Assembly (NCBI GenBank): GCA_019217005.1
Contig: JAHBNG010000193.1
Location: 1-13,117 of the forward strand
DNA length: 13,117 nt
From: Chloroflexi bacterium TSY
GTDB taxonomy: Bacteria; Chloroflexota; Anaerolineae; Caldilineales; Caldilineaceae
Direction of reading: 5' to 3'
Shown piece after piece: positions 7,133 to 13,117 of this stretch (the stretch's first letter is position 1; every line of letters starts with the position of its first letter). The translations under genes were made by a program, and so were the position numbers. The notes beneath the pieces are model-generated. The model was not told the DNA's origin. It saw nothing but the letters and a program-made list of their open reading frames with translations, and searched no databases.

Positions 7133-7990
7133 ATGCATGTATTAATTATTGGTGGACGTGGTCAATTAGGAATGGCTATTCAGAAACTGTTGAGCCAGCG
7201 CGCGAATAGCACAAATAGTGGGGACAAACCGGAATTAACGGTCTGGAGTCGACCTGACTATGATATAATAAACCCGGCGATTGTAAAACAGCTTGTCTCG
7301 CTTCAACCAAACGTCGTGATCAATGCCGCCGCTTGGACCGATGTTGATGGCGCCGAGTCTTCCCCAGATGCTGCCTATGCCACAAATGCTCTCGGACCTC
7401 TCCATTTGGCCCAAGGATGCGCTCAATGCAGTGCCTGTCTCGTCCACGTTAGCACCAACGAGGTTTTTGCTGGCGACCCAGGCCGCTTCTACTATGAGTA
7501 CGATCTACCTGCTCCAACAAGTGTTTATGCTCGAAGCAAACTAGCTGGCGAACGTGCCGCTCGTCAGTTGTTAGACAAGCTATATATTGTGCGCGTCGCT
7601 TGGTTCTTTGGACCTGGCAGCAATAATTTCCCCTCTAAAATCATGGCCGCAGTGGACAAACATGGTGCGCTTCGCGTCGTAGACGATGAGATTGGCAACC
7701 CAACTTATGCGCCAGACGCGGCTGCCGCGATTGCTCAACTTATTCAAACAGAGCGGTACGGGATCTACCACATTGTCAATGATGGGTACGCAAGCCGTTT
7801 CTCTTTTGCCAAAGAAATTCTCCAACAGAGTGGACGAGGACACATTCCATTGACGCCAATTCCATCCAGCGAATGGCCTCGCCCTGCACCTCCTCCACTC
7901 CACGCTCTGCTTGTAAACTCGGCAGCAGCCTCACTCGGGATTAAGCTGCGCCCTTGGCAGGAAGCATTGTCAGACTATCTATCATCATAA
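7133..7990 (+). CDS. rmlD: dTDP-4-dehydrorhamnose reductase (RmlD-like)
   Basis: An uninterrupted 285-residue protein of normal length for RmlD. The enzyme reduces dTDP-4-keto-L-rhamnose with NAD(P)H, the last step of cytosolic dTDP-L-rhamnose synthesis. Seen in the sequence: the nucleotide-binding GGRGQLG at residues 7-13, INAAAWTDVDGAE near 64-76, the VSTNEVFAG strand near 106-114 (relatives usually have STDYVFDG) and the short-chain dehydrogenase pair YARSK with Tyr132 and Lys136. It ends with the typical LRPWQEALSDYL. The start is ATG 7133; AAGGAT lies about 13 nt upstream, a long spacing. A glycosyltransferase gene follows 51 bp downstream on the same strand, suggesting a rhamnose-containing glycan operon. 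It is the one long gene in the window without an apparent break. A related sugar reductase of the same family cannot be excluded. Confidence 0.85.
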   Translation: MHVLIIGGRGQLGMAIQKLLSQRANSTNSGDKPELTVWSRPDYDIINPAIVKQLVSLQPNVVINAAAWTDVDGAESSPDAAYATNALGPLHLAQGCAQCSACLVHVSTNEVFAGDPGRFYYEYDLPAPTSVYARSKLAGERAARQLLDKLYIVRVAWFFGPGSNNFPSKIMAAVDKHGALRVVDDEIGNPTYAPDAAAAIAQLIQTERYGIYHIVNDGYASRFSFAKEILQQSGRGHIPLTPIPSSEWPRPAPPPLHALLVNSAAASLGIKLRPWQEALSDYLSS

Positions 7991-8041
7991 ATCATACAAT
8001 TATCCAAATTCCCATAATGGCTGTCCGGTAAGGGATGCGTC

Positions 8042-9256
8042 ATGAGCGAACGCTCGCTACTCAGGCTACAATCGGATAGTCAACGAAGCACGTCACTTAA
8101 CCCACAGCAACGACCAATACTTATGAACAGAGAGCAATCCAAACTCAATCCGGTTGTGCAGGACGAAATGTATGGACGTTTAAACGACGATAATCGAGTG
8201 GTCATGCGCCACCAGATCGCACTGAACCTTGACCAGTTTCGTGCATCGACTGACGATTTTGAACACCGTCCTGATCGAAGTTATGCTGATTTGCAACCAA
8301 CAACCACGCCATTCATGTCCGTTATTATCCCAAACCATAATGGTCAGAGGTTTTGCCACCACTCTTTGATGCCCTTGCTCAACAGACCTTTTGTGATTTT
8401 GAGATCATTCTGGTCGATGATGCCAGTACAGACCAATCTGTAGCTTGGTTGGAAGAAAACTGGCAGAAAGAAAACCATCCTGATCTGCGGATCATTGTCA
8501 ATCGCCGTAACCTAGGCTTTGTGACTTCTGTCAATACAGGGCTGATACTGCACGCGGGCGCATAATTGTTCTGCTCAACTCCGACACAGAGCCTGAACCA
8601 AATTGGCTCGCTGAGCTTGCCAAGACCATTTGTGAGCAACCGCAGGCAGCCATTGTGGCAAGCAAAATTCTGCTTCATACTGAACGTGATACTCTCCACA
8701 CGGCTGGCGATTTGATGGGCTCGGATGGGATTCCCCGTAACCGCGGCGTCTGGGAAAAAGACAATGGGCAATACGATGCTGAGACGTCAATCTTTAGCGG
8801 TAGCGGTTGTGGTATGGCGGTTCACAAAGCTGTATGGCACTCGTTGGGAGGCTTTGACGAAGATTTCTGGATGTATTTAGAAGATGTTGATCTTGCATTC
8901 CGTGCCCAATTGAGCGGCTGGCAAGCAGTCTTTGCCCCACGAGCGCGCATCTATCATCGACTCAGCGCAACCAGTGGCGATACCCTGGCAAGCTACTATG
9001 TGGGACGCAACACCATTTGGACGATTGCCAAGAATATGCCGACCTCTTTGCTGATGCGCAATTTCTTCAAGATTCTCATGGGCCAACTTGCGATCATGTT
9101 GGACGCTGTACGAAATATTCAAGGCGAAGCAGCACGTGCCCGCCTACGGGGCAACTAGATGGTCTCTTGGGCTTGCCGCGTCAGATAGCTAAACGACAGA
9201 CGATTCAAGTACGCCGCCGCGTGGCTGATCCCGAATTCGAAAAACGACTCACCTAG
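8042..9256 (+). pseudogene. family 2 glycosyltransferase (rhamnosyltransferase-like), three frameshifts
   Basis: ATG 8042 follows AAGGG at about 7 nt. An unusual N-terminal extension of about 90 residues precedes the GT-A domain, which opens with MSVIIPNHNGQRF. A shift in T4 8351-8354 leads to PPLFDALAQQTFCDFEIILV and DDASTDQS. A shift in G3 8539-8541 leads to ADTARGRIIVLLNSDTEPEP, which carries the metal-binding acidic motif. GSGCGMAVHKAVW and GGFDEDFWMYLEDVDLAFRA form the acceptor-side ED region. A shift in G4 9148-9151 restores the tail QLDGLLGLPRQIAKRQTIQV and a stop at 9254-9256. The rebuilt protein is about 405 residues, of the WbbL/rhamnosyltransferase type. Following rmlD directly, it would be expected to transfer rhamnose to a glycan, but this is inference. 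As written the gene is not translatable in full. Confidence 0.8.
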
Positions 9257-9276
9257 GTATTCCGGGAATGTGTTCC

Positions 9277-9330
9277 AAAGTGTGTAAATGCAGCGGTTCC
9301 CTGACTGAGCAGAGATCATCTACACACTTT
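9277..9330. repeat. 10-bp inverted repeat flanking a 34-nt loop
   Basis: AAAGTGTGTA at 9277-9286 and TACACACTTT at 9321-9330 are perfect inverted copies, about 20 bp after the glycosyltransferase stop. It could be a transcript-end hairpin, but no T-run follows. Confidence 0.5.
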
Positions 9331-9410
9331 ATGTTACCCACTCGATATTCCAGAGTGTTGCCGATATTGCTTACTCAATAGACCGTAATCGTTAGATTCT
9401 TCACATCGTT

Positions 9411-9469
9411 GGTGCGATGCACCCACTAGGAGCTGTTGACATTTGCTCACGTAGTGGGTGCGTAGCACC
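9411..9469. repeat. compound palindrome, 18-bp arms
   Basis: Arms 9411-9428 and 9452-9469 pair at 16 of 18 positions around a 23-nt loop. Each arm also contains its own palindrome: GGTGC-GAT-GCACC on the left and GGTGC-GTA-GCACC on the right. It can therefore form either one long stem or two small ones. Such nested symmetry is seen in repeated extragenic palindromes, small IS-derived elements and protein binding sites. Confidence 0.6.
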
Positions 9470-9531
9470 ACAATCTCCTCAGAGAAATCATCTTGCAGAA
9501 CGACCAACGCTCTGGGAGCGCATGCTAAATG

Positions 9532-9591
9532 TGTATTGTTTACTTACATCGACACCTGGGCTGTTTCCCTACATCGTAAGTAAACAATACA
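9532..9591. repeat. perfect 16-bp inverted repeat, 28-nt loop
   Basis: TGTATTGTTTACTTAC at 9532-9547 is repeated inverted without mismatch at 9576-9591. The loop contains GGG and CCC that could pair. A perfect AT-rich dyad of this length is unlikely by chance and marks a functional site or a mobile-element remnant. Confidence 0.65.
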
Positions 9592-9703
9592 AAATGTGGC
9601 GTGGTCCAAAATGGACCGCAAGCACCTTTACAATTGAATGAATAAGAGCTGAATGGTAAGCATGTCAAAGCCCGAACTATGTAAGCAGCGCCGTCATGCA
9701 GGG

Positions 9704-11337
9704 GATGAGTTGTATAAACTAAACGTCAGGGTAGCCGAGTAGGGTAAGCCAGTCTGTGTCGTCGGTATCAATGCTGGCGATTTGGTAAGGGCTGAGCCCC
9801 TGTCGCTTGCCCCGTTGATAAACGCGCATGTTGTGCCAGAGAGTAAAGAGATTGAGATAGCGTTGCAATGAGGGCAGGTCAGGCAAGGTACGACGATTGT
9901 GTAAGAACTGCTTAAGCAAGCCGTTGAGACACTCGATGAGGCTGGAGGTGCGACAAGCGGCATCCAAGCAGCGGGTGATCTGCTGCGCTAGTTGTTCGCG
10001 GACCGGCATTTGATAAATCAAGGTGTCCAGTGCATCTTGAGCCTGTTGTGCCAGGGATTGGAACCGTTGATGGCCGTTGATGAGTGCTTGTTGTAGGCGC
10101 CAAGTGCGTGCCACGGTGCGTTCAAAATGCAGTGTCAGTTCGGCGGTCGGGCAGTGTTGGCGGAGGTCAGTGCGCAGTGGTTCGAGAGCGCTGTTCAACC
10201 AGTCGAGAGCGGTAAGCAGTTGGTGTTGATGGTTGCGCAGGGTCTTGGACCATTTCTGGACCCGATAGTGGTCAATGGTTGCCATGCGCGTCAAGGTCTC
10301 CTCAAGATACCACTGAGCCGTCGCCGGGTTGCGGATTTCGCCGCTGCGCCAGTCGACGATTTCCAGCGCATCACAGAGATGGTCAAGGGCTTGGGCAAAG
10401 GCGGCGTGTTGGTCGTAGCGACGTTCTTCGGTGGCCACGGCCGGGATATACTTTTCCAGAAAGAGGGTCTCATCCCACGCCTTACGCAGCTTTTTCTCCA
10501 GGGCCAGGACTTGCTTGGTGGCACGAAAAGCACTGCGTTCCAAGTTGCGCAAGACTTGTGCGCCATCCCGTTCGATGTGCCAGGTGTCTTTCTGGACATT
10601 GACGTCGAGTCCGATTTCGTCTTGGGATTTGGGATACATGCGGGCCATGTCCTCGACCAAGCCCGCGATCTTGGCTCCTTGTTCCTGTGCACTGAGTAGA
10701 GCCAGCCCCCATGTGTCGGCTTGACGATCTTCGCTCGCCTGCGTCAGCAGGATGGTCGTACTCACGGGGTCAATGACCAGCAAGATGGGGATTCCTTGAA
10801 AAGGTCTCATCACGCGCCACGATTACCGCTCCCAAGGGACTGGTATCGATGCCGGCTAGCACTTCACCCGCTTGGCGTCCTGCATCATTCAGCAACCCAC
10901 TTAGCCACCCAACGCTCCGGCTCTCATCGATGGCTTCAGACAGGACTGCTTGCATCGGGCGTAGCGACATCTTGCCTGGAAACGCCCCCGTCAGCACCGT
11001 CCGCTCCAAACGATAGGACGCCTCTGGCTGGGACTCAACTTCCTCGACAGCTCCCTTATCTCCGACCGTCAGCTGCTCTTGGATGCGGCTTGTCACGTTG
11101 TAGACGCTCGGGCGCGACAGTCCGAAGGTGTCCGACATCCATGTCACGATCCCCCACGGTCGCTCGCTGCGCGGGATTGACATCACCGTACTCATGAAGA
11201 GGATGTCTGACAGCCCCAAATGGGGCAACTTGGGCGCTAACTCCGTGACCTTCGCACCACCCAGCGCTTGATAGACGCTTTCCAGCGGCTCCGGCTATCA
11301 TACCTCATTTTGACTCACTTCAGTGTACAATCTCATC
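9704..11337 (-). mobile_element. insertion sequence, about 1.63 kb, related to the 4358-5989 element
   Basis: Imperfect inverted ends are visible: GATGAG then TTGTATAAACT at 9704-9720, and on the minus strand GATGAG then ATTGTACACTGAAG from 11337 inward. One base of offset separates them. The transposase gene fills almost all of the element, starting about 29 bp inside the right end. No convincing target duplication was found (only GG matches), so the boundaries are approximate. Confidence 0.55.
9719..11308 (-). pseudogene. DDE transposase with long helical insert, two frameshifts
   Basis: The likely start is ATG 11308-11306 (MRYD). A one-base shift near 11293-11303 is needed to enter PEPLESVYQALGGAKVTELA. 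A helix-turn-helix follows (DTFGLSRPSVYNVTSRIQEQ). A shift at A4 10799-10802 joins VIVARDETF to QGIPILLVIDPVSTT. Candidate catalytic acids are in RDETF or ILLVIDP, Asp in DEIGLDVNV or WHIERDG, and Glu in CRTSSLIECLNGLLKQFL after a helical insert of about 250 residues. The end reads VYQRGKRQGLSPYQIASI and stops at TAG 9721-9719. The total is about 530 residues. The final blocks match the 4484-5920 transposase in arrangement, but the sequences are well diverged. The family name is uncertain (DUF6399-like is a guess). Confidence 0.75.
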
Positions 11338-11504
11338 GGAAGGTTTTCTCCTGTTTCTTTGGTTGATTTCACACTCTCCAATTCTACAGGATCACCCCTT
11401 CCTTTTATTCATTCAATTGTTAACGTGCTCGCTATCACTATTGAACCATGCCCAAAATGTCAACAGAACCTAGGTGAACTGAATGACACGATTGCGGTCT
11501 ACTG

Positions 11505-11987
11505 TTACTGAATGACCACGCGACCGGTTTGAAAGACAGCTCCGTTGAGCATAAAAGTTACATCCCACGTCCCTGCTGGCACGTTATCTCCACAATTGCC
11601 ATCTTCACCATACCAAAATGTAAAGTTGAGTACCTCATTTTCCTGTGTGATGAGACCGCTTTTGGTTAGACTTGCTTGCGTTTGTCCATTGAGGCTCCAT
11701 GTTTGGCTCCATTGCCGCCCGACACCGCCTTGAATCAATACATTTGACTTGAGGCGCTTAAAACCCGAGGCCAAAATTGAACCTGATTGTACGGGTTCGC
11801 TGAAAGTATCTCCTGTACAACTGTCGTCTGTTCGAAACAAATAAGGAGATACTTTGGGTACCGTCACAACAATCGGTAAATAGATCGTGTTTTGGACGAT
11901 ATGAGTTGGGGTATGCAGGAGTGATTTGGCGGATGTCATTGGGGCGTAGGTTGCGAATAAGAAGAGGCTGATTATGATGACCGACAT
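11505..11987 (-). CDS. secreted protein of unknown function with YLPIVV motif
   Basis: The 160-residue frame has an N-terminal signal peptide (hydrophobic IIISLFLFATYA, likely cleavage after MTSA near residue 20). NTIYLPIVV follows at about residues 33-41. A short YLPLV-like motif after the signal peptide is something I associate with many exported Chloroflexota proteins. The remainder is polar and probably beta-rich, with QTWSLNGQTQASLTK, NEVLNFTFWYGEDGNCG, PAGTWDVTFMLNGAVFQTG and two cysteines, and could be a small adhesin-like or carbohydrate-binding fold. ATG 11987 follows CAGG at a short spacing. A better ribosome binding site (GAGGG) precedes ATG 12063 in another frame, whose product METFWDSSASRLFLVSFTRW could join this protein through one shift near 12000. 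It is divergent from the gene at 12442. Confidence 0.65.
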   Translation of the reverse strand: MSVIIISLFLFATYAPMTSAKSLLHTPTHIVQNTIYLPIVVTVPKVSPYLFRTDDSCTGDTFSEPVQSGSILASGFKRLKSNVLIQGGVGRQWSQTWSLNGQTQASLTKSGLITQENEVLNFTFWYGEDGNCGDNVPAGTWDVTFMLNGAVFQTGRVVIQ

Positions 11988-12145
11988 GATCCTGGGCAGC
12001 GCGCCATCTGGTAAAACTGACGAGAAATAAACGAGAAGCTGAACTGTCCCAAAATGTCTCCATGTAGAAATCCCTCTAAATCTAGCTTAGATTCATCGTT
12101 AATATTAAGTAGAAATCCCCATTAAACCCTGGATGAATTCAGATA

Positions 12146-12248
12146 GGATCAACTCCTATACTGCGGTTGTGATGAAAAGCGGAGTTTTCCATGGCTCTAC
12201 CAGAGAAGTAAACTCCGCTTTTCATACAGAGCAAAGTATAGTTGATCC
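12146..12248. repeat. nested hairpin: 16-bp inner stem within an outer stem
   Basis: Inner arms ATGAAAAGCGGAGTTT (12172-12187) and its exact inverse (12210-12225) enclose 22 nt. Outside them GGATCAACT-CCT-ATACT (12146-12162) pairs with AGTATAGTTGATCC (12235-12248), leaving a 3-nt bulge. The whole could fold into one stem of about 100 nt. It could be a MITE-like insertion, a structured leader RNA or a binding region. No T-run marks it as a terminator. Confidence 0.65.
12155..12178 (+). repeat. 24-bp direct repeat, copy 1
   Basis: The copy contains CTGCGGTTGTGATGAAAA and matches 12368-12391 at 23 of 24 positions (A/G at the sixth base). Copy 1 overlaps the left arms of the nested hairpin. Confidence 0.65.
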
Positions 12249-12263
12249 AAATTCTAGGGAAAA

Positions 12264-12305
12264 TATCCTCAGATGTCTAGTCGAGTAAGATCTCATCTGA
12301 GGATA
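12264..12305. repeat. perfect 12-bp inverted repeat
   Basis: TATCCTCAGATG (12264-12275) and CATCTGAGGATA (12294-12305) are exact inverses around an 18-nt loop, 15 bp after the nested hairpin. No T-run follows. Confidence 0.6.
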
Positions 12306-12367
12306 CTCCCTCTACCAATATTAAGTCACATTTTGGATCGACTTATAGACACCGGATGAGTACTTAA

Positions 12368-12391
12368 CCTATGCTGCGGTTGTGATGAAAA
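12368..12391 (+). repeat. 24-bp direct repeat, copy 2
   Basis: Second copy, 213 bp after the first and 50 bp before the start codon at 12442. It lacks the inverted partner that copy 1 has, so only the direct repeat, not the hairpin, is shared. It could be a binding site for a regulator of the downstream gene. Confidence 0.65.
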
Positions 12392-12441
12392 TACAGAGTT
12401 CAGTTTAGTTGTCAATCTTGATTTGCACTGACAAGGAAAAT

Positions 12442-13117
12442 ATGAATCCCTCGAATAGATTCTGGACAGCGCTCTCGCAACAGGTGGAGGCCAGCCGCTA
12501 AATATCAGCCAGATTCGAATCTGAATCGGATGGCCTTCACGGTTTTATTTTATTTGCTAGTTGCCTCCTATTTTTGCTTCTCCCAAGGTCAGCTTTGGCC
12601 GCAGAGCAAGTATTGACTCCAGTTTATGATGAAGCCCTTGAGGTGACTCTCTATACAGCGACCCCAGGTGCTCAGATTCGCTATACACTTGATGGTTCGT
12701 CTCCAAGACCCGAGCATGGTGACTTATATGAGCACCCAATCCGGATTGAGACGACGACCGTTCTCAGTGCAGCATATCGCCCAGACGGTTCTCTGGCACC
12801 TTCATCGGTCGTTGTTCATACCTATATCTTTGTGAATCACGTTGCACAACAAGAGGGCGACCGCGCGGTTATCCACTCTACTGGTCTGAGTACCTGGCGG
12901 ATTATGATATGGATTCTGAAATTGTCGAGAACCCAGCGTACCGTGACCAGATCCGCAAAGCCCTGCTCTCTATCCCCAGCGTTTCACTTGTTCTAAAGAG
13001 ATCACATCTCTTTGATGACGAGCATGGTCTCTATCAAAACACCCATCGAACTGGTCCAGGTGCTGAACGACCGACTTCGATGGAAATACTCTACCAAGCA
13101 ATAGTGTATTGGTTGAG
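12442..13117 (+). pseudogene. exported chitobiase-like / CotH-kinase-type protein, N-terminus, frameshifted, runs off window
   Basis: The best start is ATG 12442 after AAGGAAAAT (MNPSNRFWTALSQQVEA). A shift near 12490-12505 continues to NRMAFTVLFYLLVASY, and a shift in T5 12571-12575 to LLLPRSALAAEQ. Together these make a signal peptide ending at ALA. Then comes a chitobiase-C-terminal-like domain: TPVYDEALEVTLYTATPGAQ, IRYTLDGSSPRPEHGDLYE, PIRIETTTVLSAAYRPDG, SSVVVHTYIF. A shift in G3 12855-12857 leads to RPRGYPLYWSEYLADYDMDS, EIVENPAYRDQIRKALLSIP and LFDDEHGLYQNTHRTGPGAE. From general knowledge this order (signal, YTLDGSSP domain, DYDMD block) is typical of large exported CotH-kinase-family proteins. 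The kinase-like part would lie beyond the window. A further shift near 13101 would give LYPSNSVLVE at the edge. Confidence 0.65.

Larger units (their letters stand above)
9257..9703. other. gene-free spacer with three inverted repeats
   Basis: No convincing gene is seen on either strand over about 450 bp. The stretch is dominated by three separate inverted repeats, listed individually, plus a small hairpin (GGTCC 9603-9607, GGACC 9613-9617). None has a clear U-tract, so simple intrinsic termination is not supported. It may hold remnants of small mobile elements, or regulatory or RNA structure between the glycosyltransferase and the next insertion sequence. Confidence 0.5.
12064..12441. other. 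divergent intergenic spacer rich in repeats and hairpins
   Basis: This stretch of about 380 bp separates two divergent genes for exported proteins and holds no gene. It contains two strong inverted repeats and a 24-bp direct repeat (listed separately). It also has GTAGAAATCCC repeated at 12064-12074 and 12109-12119, and AATATTAAGT repeated at 12101-12110 and 12317-12326. The spacing of 213-216 bp between two of the repeat pairs suggests an old tandem duplication. Confidence 0.6.

Noticed and set aside
9603..9617. Small hairpin GGTCC-AAAAT-GGACC as a terminator
   Set aside because: The stem has only five pairs, no T-run follows, and there is no adjacent gene end.
10127..10699. 190-residue plus-strand open frame
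   Set aside because: It is antisense to the 9719-11308 transposase, whose motifs are clear. The open frame is a by-product of its codon composition.
11323..11511. 62-residue plus-strand frame containing CPKCQ, as a zinc-ribbon protein
   Set aside because: It begins inside the terminal repeat of an insertion sequence, has no ribosome binding site and only one cysteine pair, and shows no family resemblance. It is probably chance.
12155..12391. 24-bp direct repeats as a CRISPR array
   Set aside because: Only two copies occur, 213 bp apart. There is no regular spacer of 30-40 bp and no cas gene nearby.

Overview
The window looks like an accessory, surface-polysaccharide-type region of a bacterium of moderate G+C content. 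A member of the Chloroflexota is a guess. It rests on the style of the secreted proteins (a YLPIVV motif just after a signal peptide, and a chitobiase-like domain followed by a CotH-kinase-type N-terminus) and on the mixture of transposase families. No rRNA, tRNA or CRISPR was seen.

Layout. Positions 1-1167 (minus strand) hold the first codons of a family 2 glycosyltransferase and a SAM-dependent methyltransferase whose C-terminus is cut off by an in-frame TAG. An insertion sequence at 1180-2685, with perfect 17-bp ends and a 6-bp target duplication, sits directly against the methyltransferase ribosome binding site. It separates that gene from the old divergent promoter region. From 2760 a plus-strand membrane protein of glycosyltransferase-C type begins, but it is cut at 3046 by an ISAzo13-type element (3048-4341). 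Next to this lies a second element (4358-5989, 8-bp target duplication), which is inserted into the transposase gene of a third, older IS701-like element (remnant about 5998-6850). After this pile come a small unrecognised ORF (6859-7098), an intact rmlD-like gene (7133-7990) and a family 2 glycosyltransferase broken by three frameshifts (8042-9256). A gene-free stretch rich in inverted repeats (9257-9703) follows, then a further element related to the 4358-5989 one (about 9704-11337). The window ends with two divergent genes for exported proteins (11505-11987 minus; 12442 to the end, plus), separated by an unusual repeat- and hairpin-rich spacer.

How the genes fit together. rmlD (dTDP-rhamnose synthesis), two family 2 glycosyltransferases, a sugar-type methyltransferase and a GT-C-like membrane protein would together fit the synthesis of a rhamnose-containing, methylated surface glycan. 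In this copy most of that pathway is interrupted by insertion sequences.

Caution. Nearly every long gene except rmlD needs at least one frameshift or a stop read-through to reconstruct the expected protein, and many of the breaks lie in runs of 3-7 identical bases. The pattern fits indel errors in the underlying sequence at least as well as true gene decay. I saw no convincing undescribed system. The most informative features are the datable stack of insertion sequences and the two structured non-coding spacers.
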